From Candidula unifasciata (lineage: Eukaryota; Mollusca; Gastropoda; Stylommatophora; Geomitridae): a DNA stretch of 64,000 nt. The stretch spans positions 174,001 to 238,000 of the forward strand of contig CAJHNH020000708.1 in the NCBI GenBank assembly GCA_905116865.2, given 5' to 3'. The translations under genes were made by a program, and so were the position numbers. Under the pieces are notes generated by a model. That model had not been told where the DNA came from. It did not search any database and was given only the letters and a program-made list of their open reading frames with translations. Positions 47,890 through 59,500 of this stretch are shown here, piece after piece (position 1 is the first letter of the stretch; every line of letters starts with the position of its first letter).

Positions 47890-48335
47890 GAAGTGACGAT
47901 GCTAGCACTATGAGAAAAGCTGAGAACAATACCACCATAATTTTTTTTTGCACTGGAACCCTCAGTATCACAGAAAGGCAAACCAAAAAACACACAGAGG
48001 GAGGAGGAACTAAAGCAGTGTTTCCAAACCTTTTCTATGCCATGTCCCACCTAAACCTTTCTAAAATTATTATGCCCCTATGTAATTTAAACCATCTTCG
48101 AAAGCCCCCCCCCCCCCCTCCTTTCCCCCAACAACAATCAAACTGCTCCACACTGGAAAACACTGAATTAGAGTGCGAAGTTGGAAAGTGAAGTGAAAAA
48201 AAACACAAAAAAAAAACAGTGCATGGTATGGGGTGGGTGAACCGCATGCAATGGCAACGACGAGGACCACCTGGTGTGAATTGGTTGAAGACATAAGTTC
48301 CACTGAGGAATAAGGAGCAAAAGAAGAAGAAAGTA
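47890..48335 (+). repeat. family F segment containing a small hAT-like MITE
   Basis: Similar in order to 26,865-27,110 (GCACTGGAACC, TGGTATGGGGTGGGTGAACC, GAATTGGTTG). The block at 48,016-48,165 is absent from that copy. Confidence 0.55.
48016..48165. mobile_element. 150-bp hAT-like MITE candidate
   Basis: Ends CAGTGTTTCCAAACC and GGAAAACACTG are inverted. The 8-bp flanks AACTAAAG and AATTAGAG differ at two bases. Contains a C run at 48,105-48,118. Confidence 0.65.
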
Positions 48336-48844
48336 ATTACCGCTTAGGATTGAAAGAGTTAATGTGACAGAAATATCAGTTAGACAAGGAAGTTCAAACA
48401 AGTAATAATATGTACATGATTATTATAGCAATAAAATAATACATATGACATTGTGAATAACTACAGTAAAACCTTCCTTAAACCAAATTCCACAGGATCC
48501 AAAAAAATCAAAACTGCATCATAACTAGGGACTAATAATAATGCATCCCTTCTGGGATCAAAATTTGTTCATGTTAACTGTGTGTTCTTAAGTGAGTTCG
48601 TGTTAGCAAGGTTTCACCCCATTACCTTATTTTTAAAGCAATCATTACATGTGCAACATGGTTAAGTCTCAGCTGAACATATAGTTAGATACAGGACAAG
48701 AATACCAAGTCAATTTCATACACTTATCATAAATTTGTACAAAAAAATTCCGTACATGTAACAGAAAAGTTCTCAGACTTAAAAAATGTAAAGCCCACCT
48801 AAATAATTAAATACCTCTGAATTTAAATATAGTACATGTAAAAA
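48336..48844. other. intergenic, nothing recognised
   Basis: AT-rich. No gene or repeat family recognised. Confidence 0.5.
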
Positions 48845-49108
48845 GGGGGAGTCGCTTTGGCCAACCTGTAGAGTGGAAAGTAGTGGTTTCGCATCCTGAC
48901 GGAGCTGGACTTCAAACTTGACTCCCAGGTCGACCCAGCCGCGTGAGTGGATACCAGGTGCAGTCCTGGGAAGTAAAGACGCCGGCGTGATGCTGACCAT
49001 ATCATCCACCAAGTGCCCATTGGTCTATAAAAATATAGGTCTAGCCCTATATTTCCAATATGCCTAAAGGCGCACACAAAAAAGGACCTTTACTTCACTT
49101 ACATGTAA
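48845..49108 (+). repeat. SINE family B copy
   Basis: GGGGGAGTCGCTTTGGCCAA head (eroded), CTTGACTCCCAGGTCGACCC, CCGGCGTGATGCTGACCATA, GCCTAAAGGCGC tail. Confidence 0.85.
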
Positions 49109-49439
49109 AATTGAAATATAAAAATACATTAAAAAAACAACAGCACAGATTTTTAAAGAGCGATGAATTTAAACTTTAAAAAAAGACACAAATGATTAGC
49201 CTGCACTAGCTGTGACTAGAAGATATCAGCAGCAACAAAGCAACAACAGTGGACACAGACTGCCCCCTTTTTTTTGTTGTTCTGGTTGATTTGTGTTTGA
49301 GTGTTTCATTTTTGAATACAATCTCTTGCAATCTCTTGGCAGTTAGTAACTACATAACTTTATATCTCAGTTTGTTTACTTTAAAGTTACAGTCTTTGAA
49401 AATATACATTTCTCTTTCAAATCATTTGTGAATAATTTT

Positions 49440-49540
49440 AGAGAGAGAGAGAAATGGGGGGGGGGGGGGGGAGAGATATAGAGAGAGAGAGAGGGGGAGA
49501 GAAGGAGAGAAAGAGAGAGAGACAGAGACAGAGAGAGATG
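49440..49540 (+). repeat. G15 run with (GA)n microsatellite
   Basis: GA repeats, about 15 G at 49,456-49,470, then more GA repeats. Gives spurious frames on both strands. Confidence 0.95.
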
Positions 49541-49829
49541 TTGATCACTATGCTGATGAGCAAAGGTGGTCACATGTGCCGTCACACACGACCACTAGGC
49601 ATAAATCAATCCGAGCTCATTTCCTACTTATGCTATGCAGAAAAGGTAAAACCAGACCCACCCACACTGGACTATAGGCTAGTTTGTAACCGTTCGGTGG
49701 TACCCTAATATAACCGTGCTGTACAGCTGAAGAGGGTTTCCAGGATTTGCACCAGATAAGATTCTCATCCTGGAGATTTTAATCTTACAGGTTGCTATCC
49801 TGGAGTGGAAAAACTTTTGAAACAAAACC

Positions 49830-50030
49830 CTTTTTATACCTCTGGCACGTGATGCTGGAGTCATATTCGTGTAGACAACCAGCACCCTGTAGGCCATTTG
49901 ACCAACACTGCCTGCCTTTTCTTTCCAGGCCAGTACCTGGTACACATTCTGGGCTGGGTTGACCTGGGAGCTTAGGTCAATATGAAGTAAAAAAAAAAAA
50001 GTTACGATGCCTTTGGGCTGGCAGGTGAGC
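49830..50030 (-). repeat. SINE family B, degenerate, reverse
   Basis: CAGTACCTGGTACACATTCT, GGGTTGACCTGGGAGCTTAG and CTGCCTGCCTTTTCTTTCCA fit the reversed family B body. Confidence 0.65.
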
Positions 50031-50044
50031 ATCTGTCCTAGTGT

Positions 50045-50272
50045 CATGGTTAGACCCAGCAGCAGGCTGCCAGCACAAAGATCTTGGGATCAAATTCGCA
50101 CCGAGACAGATTTATTATATAATCGACATTGGCTCCTGGGCTGACACAGGCTGGGTACCAGAACCAGGATTGTTCTGGAAAATAAAGATGGCCAGCATGA
50201 TACTGATTGGGCTAAGTCTAGCCATATGCCCGAGACATTATTTGTATGAGAAAGATATTTTACTTATAAAGT
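50045..50272 (+). repeat. SINE family B, degenerate
   Basis: ATTGGCTCCTGGGCTGACAC, AAAGATGGCCAGCATGATAC and GATTGGGCTAAGTCTAGCC follow the family B order. It lies next to an inverted copy (49,830-50,030). Confidence 0.65.
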
Positions 50273-50696
50273 GCATGCTTCATACAGCACTTCAACACTC
50301 TTCAAAACTGCAAATGAAATTTTTGTAATAAGCTTTTATAAAGTTCAATACTGTTTGTTTGTTTGTTCATTTGTTATTTAAACTACAGCTAATATGAGTT
50401 TGGGCATGCATCCAAGCTGAAACAAATATCAAACAGAGAAAGTGTTCAATGATAAAGGCATGATTAGATAGCTTAGTGAAAGTCCAACAGTAACTTACAA
50501 ATCTCACATTAAATATCATTTACCAAAATAAACACCTTTAATTGTTCAATAAATACAGAAACCGTAACTATGTTTTAACATTTTCAGCTGTTTACTGTTC
50601 ATTGAACAAGAAATATTTTTATTTTAAAATGTCCAGCTATTACCTATTCAATGAATACATTACTGGCAATTTCAAGTTTTTAACCATTTACTGAAT

Positions 50697-50985
50697 ACAA
50701 ATTTCTCTGTGTGGGTTCCGGGGCCCTGTTAAAAGGGAAAAAAGAACAGACCCACTGCCTACCCAAAAGCATGTCGTAAGAGTCGACTAATAGGGAGCTT
50801 CTTTCAAAGTCTGAGTGCATCTGCCTGAGAGGCAATGAACCAACAGTCAGCATACAAATTAGATCTGTCAAACGGATGCACAAGCAACACTTAAGTTTTG
50901 GAACAGGACTGCAGTCCAGAAGTGGATGAACAACCAGAGGTTTCAGCCAGTTTAACAGCTGGTGAACGCGAAGAAGATGAAGACA
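50697..50985 (+). repeat. SINE-like family A, full copy
   Basis: The best reference copy: GTGTGGGTTCCGGGGCCCTG, CACTGCCTACCCAAAAGCAT, CGTAAGAGTCGACTAATAGG, GAGTGCATCTGCCTGAGAGG, AGATCTGTCAAACGGATGCA, GTTTTGGAACAGGACTGCAG, CAGAAGTGGATGAACAACCA, GGTGAACGCGAAGAAGATGA. Confidence 0.92.
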
Positions 50986-51109
50986 AATTAGGTTTTAAAA
51001 TTGTCAGCATTTAACAATATTAATTCCCAGGCTGTAACCTTTCAATAAACAGAGCAATGGTAATTTGCAGCTTCAAGCCATTCACTGAATAAAACAATAG
51101 TAATCGTGT

Positions 51110-51255
51110 CTAAATGGATCGAAAACATTAAAGACACTCTACGCCTTCACAGAATGGCAATAGCCAGTGGCAGCCAACGTGCACTGGATTGCAAATTATT
51201 CCTCCCCATGACACTTAATGGCAGAAGTGGTTCATGATGATGATGATGATGACAG
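51110..51255 (+). mobile_element. LINE 3' tail with (GAT)n
   Basis: The frame reads WIENIKDTLRLHRMAIA then stops, the very end of a LINE reverse transcriptase, followed by TTAATGGCAGAAGTGGTTCA and six GAT units. Inserted in the minisatellite. Confidence 0.7.
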
Positions 51256-51664
51256 ATGGTGTCCAAACACTTTCAGCTTGTAGCTGAGCAATAAATATAG
51301 TAATGGTAACTATGTTTTAACACTTTCAACTTGTAACTGTTAAATAAATACATCAGTGGTAATTTCCAGGTTGTAATCATTCAATGAATTCAGTAATGGT
51401 AATTTTTAACAATTTTTTAACAATTCACTGAAAACAGAATTGGTAATGGTTTTTAAAAAACATTTTCAGCTTGTATCTGATCAATAAGTACAGCAATGGT
51501 AACTATGTTTGAATATTTTCAGATTGTAACTGGTAAATAAACAGAGCCTTCAATGTTAATTTCCAACTTTGACCCACTCAAGGAATACAGCAATGTTAAC
51601 TATACTACAGCACTCTAACTATGCTTCAACACTGTAACTGTTGAATGAACAACCCATATTGATT

Positions 51665-51970
51665 GATTTGATTTGATTCAAGAACCGACATCACAGCACT
51701 CGGGGCATTCCCATAAGCACTCCATCCCCATCTTCAGCAGCCAGCGAAGAGTTCCGAAACTAATGGTGCCAGTAGCATTCTGAGTAAATGTCCGTCTTGC
51801 CTTTCCTCTGAGCCTCGAGCATCTGCCAGAACCTCTCGTCACCCCCCTGCTGCAACAATCTCACCAACTGTACATGCTCTCCCACAAGGCACTAAACACG
51901 TCTGCCTTTTCATGTATCAGTATTCCACCAAGTTGTGCAGAGCCAGCCAGTCTGTCCGCCTGTTCGTTTC
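51665..51970 (-). mobile_element. LINE RNase H C-terminal relic
   Basis: Minus strand reads NEQADRLAGSAQLGGILIHE and ADVFSALWESM, then a Cys-containing end. The same DNA occurs at 62,880-63,590, where NEQADSLAGF is seen. It may be part of the RhoGAP 3' UTR. Confidence 0.75.
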
Positions 51971-52089
51971 CCAACACACAGATAACAGTCACATTGATTA
52001 TGTTTTTACATTTGCAGCTCACAAAATGCATTAATGACTATCATTTCAGATTTGAACACAAACAAAGCTGGATACACCTGATTGAGTTC

Positions 52090-54056
52090 TCATGCCTGCA
52101 AGGTAAGACTTCCAGGTGTGTTTGAGTGTTTCACTGCAAGCTGAAACGGTTTGAAGGTTGGTAACTTGTAGCCAAAAGCTGAACAAACTCTAGTGTTTGC
52201 TTTGCCATACAACTGAGACAATGTGTTAGTATGGACAAAGTCTTCGATGCCACCTACGCTATGTCTTCTATACACATGCTTTTCAAGCAGTGAGTTTGGA
52301 AAAAGCTCTTCATTATGTACAACTTCCCTGCCCATATCTGTATTTCTTACATGAGGCTTTTGACTAACGCTGGTATGTACTTCATTCTGTTCTGTCTTGT
52401 CATTTAAATTAATTTCTGCTTTTATGCCAGTTTCAGACTGGGCAGAAAGTTCATCACTGTGCTCTTTTGTTTGAGATGGATTTTCCTTTAGAACAGTTGT
52501 TGTCTGAATTGTTTCGTCTGTATGCTGCTGTCCGAAGTTTGCAGATGTGTTGAGTGCAGTTGCTGCTACAGGAGAAGAGGATGCAGTTTTGCCGATATCA
52601 CTGCGTTCAAATCGTGAAGCAATGCCAATTTTAGGATCTGATCTAGCAGTTCTGTGCAGACTTGGATCTCTGAATGCCCTGTGAGATTCAAGCAAAGAAC
52701 CAACTGTGTAATTCTGCTTTGGACTTAGAGGAGATACAGTCTGGATGCTTTTCTTCTGCCTGATGGCATTCCCCCGGTCTTCACTGCCATCATTTGTGCT
52801 TCCGGAACTGTTGCTGCTCTTGTTTTTCTTTCCAGAACCTGTTAGTTTATATTTCGGATTTAACAAAATCTCCAGCTTCTGATCGAAAGTTGTTGTGATG
52901 CTAGTCAGTAGGTCAGATCCATCTTCTGAATCTGTAGAGGCCCAAGAGGCTCGCTTCTCCTGCTTATCTATCATGTCAATGAGGGAGTCGAGGGAGCCAC
53001 CCCGTCGGCCTTGGCTGTTTTTTGTGGATAACTGCCGTTGTAATACTCCACCTGCAGTCAGGTGTATTACTTTCTGCTGACTGTCTTGTGACTGTTGACT
53101 TGGTTTACTAATGACTTGTGGCTTTCTAGAATGACTCAGCACATCTTCATGTGATCCACGTCTGCATATTCTACACTGCTGAGCAGCTGCTGGTTTTAAT
53201 ATGGCTGTCTGAGGTGGTACACTGGCTACTTTTGCCAAAATATGACTAGAAGGTTCAACTTTCAATTTGCTCTCTCGTCGAAATTTTTTTTTATCTGTAA
53301 TTTCTTGTTTCCCCCTTGCAGCAGCAGCATTTCCAGAATAGCCCTGGCCAGATGTTTCAGCAGAAAAAGAGCTGCTAACTAGATCTGGCATTCTCAAGGA
53401 TGGGAAGCCAGTCTCCCAAGCTAACCAATCCTCAACACTATGACTGTCCTCCTGCTCCAGCTCTAGCTGTGTTCGAAAATGCTCTCTCTCTACCATCTCC
53501 TGCTCCCTTTTGCGGCGTTCCCTCTCCTTCTGTTGCTTTTGTTCAAACGTATGAAGGAGAGCACTTACGTCTTCTTCAATTCTTTTTAATCTATTAATAG
53601 CATCCTGGCTGAGACTGGTGGGCAAGCCATGTGTTATCTCAAGCTCGTCATTCTTATCTTCCATGTAGTCATCAGACACATGCCCAGAATGGCCAGACGA
53701 TGGACTTTTAGAACCGGCATAATCCAGCTCTGGAAAATATGACCTGGTGCTGGCACTGTGACCAAACGGGTGCACATCTAGGTAAACTGTTGAAGGCACC
53801 GAGCTTCTGCTTCCCAACAACTCTTGTGAAATTCCCAAAGAAGAATTGATTGAGGCCAGAGATTTTGCAAGTGATGGTAAGTAAACAGGTTCGCTCCTAT
53901 TATGATCCCTGGCACTGGACGCACTGACCACACTACCGCTGTCAACCATATCCAGGGACTCTGTGCTCTTCTGCTGCTGCTGACGAAGCTTCTTGCTGGC
54001 TGCACCCACAATTGAAGAAATGATCTCCTTTGTGCTGATGGCTGAGTCGGCTTCTT
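52090..54056 (-). CDS. ARHGAP21/23: RhoGAP gene, large terminal exon and stop
   Basis: 1,967 bp coding, acceptor TTCACAG|AA, ending at TGA (52090-52092). Encodes 654 residues: [16 protein letters not shown] (close to the vertebrate VSSIFAAASRKRKK site), a Gln run, Ser-rich disordered sequence, a Glu/Arg heptad-like stretch, [17 protein letters not shown], and near the C-terminus [19 protein letters not shown] resembles a basophilic kinase site or 14-3-3 site (inference). The minus-strand AATAAA nearest downstream that I found is at about 50,618-50,623, so the 3' UTR may exceed 1 kb and include the degenerate minisatellite. Confidence 0.93.
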
Positions 54057-56516
54057 CTGTGAATGCATAAGGAATACATTACCATTATTCATAAGTGCTT
54101 AAACAATTAAAATAGAAATAAGGTGATTCTTAACTAAACAAAGGCAACTTGAAAAAATTATTGTCTGTGTGTGAATTAAATACCCGCAATAGTGACAATG
54201 GTCCTGAAATCCCATGTCCTAATCATGCAAGATTTTTTTCTTCAATGCAAGCAGGTCTTGCTAGTCAAACTCGTCACTGCCAATGGCTGCGATTCCAATG
54301 TCTCTTCACAGCAAAATATAACATTATTATCTGGAAAGATTCCCGTGTGGGTTTCAAAACCCCATTTTTAGGGAGGGGGGGGGAAAGTGTCTCCCTAACA
54401 AGCATGTTGTACAAAACATTTTATGTATGTTTCCGTTAAAGTCAGAAGGCATCTGCCTGAGAGGAATGAACCAACAGTCTGCACACAAATAAGCCAGATC
54501 TGTGAAATGGATGTACACGCAAAACTCAAGTTCTGGAACATGATCAAAGTCCAGAAGTGGACGAACAACTGGAACTTTCCCTTGGAGTTTACAGTAAGTG
54601 AATGCTAAGATGAAGAAAAAGATCTGGAAAGAGGTCAATCTATACAACATAATCAATAAAGGGCAATCTATGTTAGCATCTGGCATGCACGAATAAGCTA
54701 CTGACAACCATAACAGTGAATGATGCCTATACATACCATCATCATCTTTGGACAAGTTCTGTCCTAAATCCACTGGTACAGTTTCCACTGTTGTCTCCAT
54801 GGGGATGTAACTATCCTGATCCCAAGGGCTGAAGAACCAATCATGCTGGCAACAGAAGAAACAAAAACATTATTAACAATAAGATGAACGTACACCTTGT
54901 ATTTATTGTAAAGGTTGAAAGTTGGAGATCCACTAAAGATGTGGAATAAAAGTTAAATGCATTTGAAAACAAATTCCTGGGGAAAATGATGAACATAAAA
55001 TTGAATGAATTCAAGAGGAGGGAAGAAATAAGAGAAATTTCTGGGCCACCACTAAAATCAACAACTGTAAGACAGAAGATGGTGCTATACTGGACACGCT
55101 GTGAAAAAGATGAACAGAGAATCACCAAACAGGCAGTGAAATGGGAAACAGAGGGACTGAGAAAACAGGGATGTCCAAAAACCTAAGGTGAACGTCGATG
55201 AGAGATGGCAAAGCTGCTGGACCAGATTCCATCCATGATATCAAAGTGACTACACAGAACAGAACGGAATGGAGAAATAGACTGCGAGCTGTATTTAAGG
55301 TAAAAGGTAAAGTTGGAAGATGTGAACCAGCATCATTGCACACGGTTATAAACCATAAGTGCTCTGCCACCAGTACAGACAGCTGATAAGAAACTGTCCG
55401 CCTATGTCGCCGTCTGCACATAACTCTGTAGCTACAGTGCTGTTCCTCCATTTACCCCAGAGTGTCACTCTGGTACCCATTTCCTAGAGGCTGGGTGAAC
55501 CCCGGGAACCGCCCGGTTTTGAACACCGACCGTGGCTACAGCAGCTCCTGTATGTGATATATAATGGCACAATAGGACAATAAGTGAATTGTAAAGCTAA
55601 CTCAATGCCAGACACCATAGCAGTTCACATTGTTCATTTAAAGATTATCTTCATCGCATACAGGACATGAATGACCATAGGTGCTCTGATCTCCTCCTGA
55701 GTATGTCCTCCTGAGTATGTTATTTTAAAGGCTAATAACTCCCAATCTGAACACTTCACTAGTAAAAGGTGATGATCAAGAGATGGAGTGACCACTTGCT
55801 TCATCACTAGCTTCAACTCCCAGAATAATCTGGACACTTATTTCTCACAGCTGCATCGGTCTAGACTGTATTTGATTTTTTAAAAAAAGGCTTAAAGAAA
55901 ATTAACTAATTCTGCACTAAACAACATGTCAAATGTTCATTTGTGATTCTGCATGCAATATACTTTCCTTAACTTCTGCTGCTTGTTACATTAGCTCCTA
56001 TATCCTAACTGTCTCTTTAACACTTATGTCCTATATGGTTATTAACTTAAGGTAAATGAATCTATACACTAATTGTTTAAAGTTATCACTACTAGTATAC
56101 TGTATATATATTCATCATTGTCAAGTGCCTTGCTGACTGGCGTGGTTAATCATGCCTCTCCACAATCTGCAACTGTGTGTATTAGTTTGTGTTAACAAAA
56201 GCCAATAGAATCTTCTCACGTTGTATTCCTCTATCTCTCTGTCCACAAATCTTTCCATTGGTCACAACATGTTCCATTTTCTCTCTTCTCATTAAATGAC
56301 CAAAAAATGATGACTGTCTCTTTCTCTGCTTGCGATAAGTTGTCTTTGAGCACCTGCCTCTTAAAAAAAATCTGGGTTACTTTTCTCAGCTGTCCAAGGA
56401 ATTCTAAGGATTCTTTTGTTAAACCACATCTCTGAGGCCTCAAGATATTGTTCGACTTGGTTATATTAGATGTCCAGGATTCACAGCGGTGTGTTAAAAC
56501 CAGCTCTCTCTCTCTT

Positions 56517-56550
<34 letters not shown>

Positions 56551-59500
56551 ATATAAAAATAATTAGGTGTCCGCTTTCTAGGACTAACTGAATTAATATT
56601 TTTGCTTCCAAAATGTTTTAGTCAACAAAAGTCATCCCAAATGTTTATAAAATTAAGTAAATAAAGCAGAATCTTTTTTTTGTCTTCTTCCGCCTTTATC
56701 CCATAACAGAACAGACAGCATCTACTTGTTTCAAAACTCTTTTTTTTTCAACTCCATCATTTTCATCCTCAAGGACTTTACAGAATGTCGATCTTGTCAT
56801 CCTACACCTGAAAGTCGCTCATTCTATAGTCAATTCTCCAGCCCTATGTGCTTTCATAGTCAATGCATCTTCAGTGTCTTGTATCCACCTTCACAGAGGT
56901 CTGCCTCTGTGTCTTTTTTCAGAAACGGCAACCTGCATCACCACTCTCTACTGGCTAATGTGACGTTCAAGGTGGCTAAAATAGCTCAGCTTTTGGAGAC
57001 AGGATGCTGTTTATGAGCCAATTCTTCTCAATGCTCAGATCATGTAGGATATCGTTTTTTTGTGGGGGATCCATGGTAATAGAAGAATTTTTCTGTAGCA
57101 TTCTTTTCAAACTCCATAAGACTAACAAATGATTGCTTTAATACACAAAATCTTTAGATAAGACAACAACCATCTGGGACTAAAAGAATGAAGTACGGAA
57201 ATTAAAATGGCCTTTTAAATAATGGGTAACCTACATGAAGAATGATACTCTCCACAATGCGACACTGGTCGGACATGTCTGTTACAAGGGACACAGTGTC
57301 ATCTCCTTTCTTCCGCACCAGTGTTGGACCAAACATAATAGCCAGGTTCTTAGCATCCATCTGTAGGAAAGAAAAAAAAAAACATTTAGAATAAGCAATA
57401 CTATAAAAGGTCTCCTTGTGACAGGTAGTGATGATGTGAAGTAAAAGACATAACATACACTAGATACCTGTGTAGGTTCCAGGGCCTGGTTTTAGGGGAA
57501 AAAAGGAACAGACTCACTGAACCCGTAACAAGCATGTCATAAAAGGTGACAAATAAGAAAATTTTATTCTGAAGTTGGAGCATGTCTCATACGTACTACA
57601 GAACCCTCTCTATGCCAAGGCCAGCAGTGCTGTCACGCTAAACAGACAAATAGGAAGCTAGTTCCGAACAACAGTATGAGTCCGGCATGGCTGCCTCCTC
57701 TCTCCAACACTGTTTAATATATTTTTAGAAAGAATTATGACCGATGCCCTATAAAAACATCATGGAACAGTTAGTATCGTAGGTCGATCTATAGCAAACT
57801 TAAGGTTTGCAGATGACATCGATGGGCTGGCCGGAGTAGAACAAAAACTAGTCGACCTTGCAAATCTACTCAATGAAACATCAACCAAGTATGGCATGGA
57901 AATAAACGCAGAAAAAAACAAAAGTAATGACTAATAATCCAGCTGGCAGAATTTCACATATCTACGTTAAAGGCCACAAATTAGAACAAGTGACTCATTT
58001 CAAATATTTAGGATCCATTTTAAGCGACTTGGGGTCACGGCCAGAAATCATGACTAGGATTGCCCAGACAACATCAGTCCTTGCCAAGTAGTAAACATTA
58101 TGGAGATCCAAAAACATTTCAAGTAAAACTAAGAGCACTAGCTATATTAGTACATTTACATATGGCTGTGAAAGGTGGACCTTAACAGCTGAACTTGAAA
58201 GAAAGATACAAGTATTAGAAATAGGATGTTTCAGAAACATTCATGGCATATCATACAGAGACCACATTACAAACGAAGAGGTTCACCATAAAATTATACA
58301 GCACATTGGCAACTATAAACCTCTTTTAACTACAGTGAAAAGGCAAAAAATGCAATGGTATGGACATGCAATAAGATCTAACGGACTCTCAAAAACAATA
58401 CTGCAGGGCTCAGTAGAGGGAAAGAGAAGAGGCAGACCAAGAAAGAAATGGTTACAAAACCTGACTGACTGGACAGGCCTTAGGTATGCAACCATGAAGT
58501 CCATCGCAACTGACCGCCAAAGGTAGAGAGATGATTAGACAGTCAACAGAAACTGGTGACCCAATGACACGTAGTGTTACAGGATGATGATGATAATGGA
58601 GCATGTCTGCCTGAGCAGTAAGGAACCAAACATCTGCATACTAGTAGGCTTGATCTGTAGAATCGATATGCATGCAAAACTAAAGTTTTGGAGCAAGACT
58701 CAAGAAGCGGACAAACAACCAGAAATTTCCACCAGAGTTTACACCTCATGTGAAGAATAAGATACATATTCTTTATCAGCTGAGGTTGTGAGTTTGTTTC
58801 ATAGACTGCACTGCTCGGTTCATGAGTGCAATTTTTACGTAGCAGGAGCTACAGAGTTTGTGCTTTGTCTGACTTTCATCAGGCGGCTAGCTGTTTTATT
58901 ATTATGGGATGAAACCTGGTACAATGGAGTAGTTTTTCTTTCTTTTAAAAATGTGTGTGTGTGCAATAAGTCGTGCTTTCACTAGCACTACTCGTCTTCT
59001 AGGGGTTGATGCGACTAGTGGATGATCTTACTCACATTCTAAGGTGAAATAGCTGTGACAAGCCGACACCATCTCCAAGATACAATACTGTTTATTGACA
59101 TCTAAACACTTAAATCAATTGTCCCGTCCATGTCCTAATCAACAGCTTTCACGCACCACATTGTTCAGACGCCAACTCGCTGACTCCTCACACATTCACC
59201 AACCAGAGTTCGGCGTCTTCAGTTCCACATTGCCGCATAGATGGATCTGGTCATTGCATCAAGCTTCACACAACTGACTTGGATGGACTTGACTTCGATG
59301 GATGTTGTTGTCTGGTCTTCCTCTCGCAACAATCAGTTCCACGTTCTCATTCGCACGATCACTCTCATGTCCTCTCGTTCTTACAGTCAACACATACTGT
59401 CTGATCAGACTGGGGTCTGACTTTATACCCAGTGTTCGTTCCACGTGGCAACACGTGGTTGTTCTTGTTGTCGTTCTCCTTGGGTTCCATGTGATAACAC

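Larger units (their letters stand above)
50480..51655 (-). repeat. degenerate 50-60-bp minisatellite beside the RhoGAP 3' end
   Basis: At least a dozen diverged units of the type TTTTCAGCTTGTAACTGTTC, AATAAATACAGCAATGGTAA, CTATGTTTTAACA. Interrupted by a family A copy (50,697-50,985) and a LINE tail (51,110-51,255). It lies 0.4-1.6 kb downstream of the RhoGAP stop and may be transcribed as its 3' UTR. Confidence 0.85.

Noticed and set aside
53400..53597. Plus-strand frames across the large RhoGAP exon
   Set aside because: Shadows of the 654-codon minus-strand exon.
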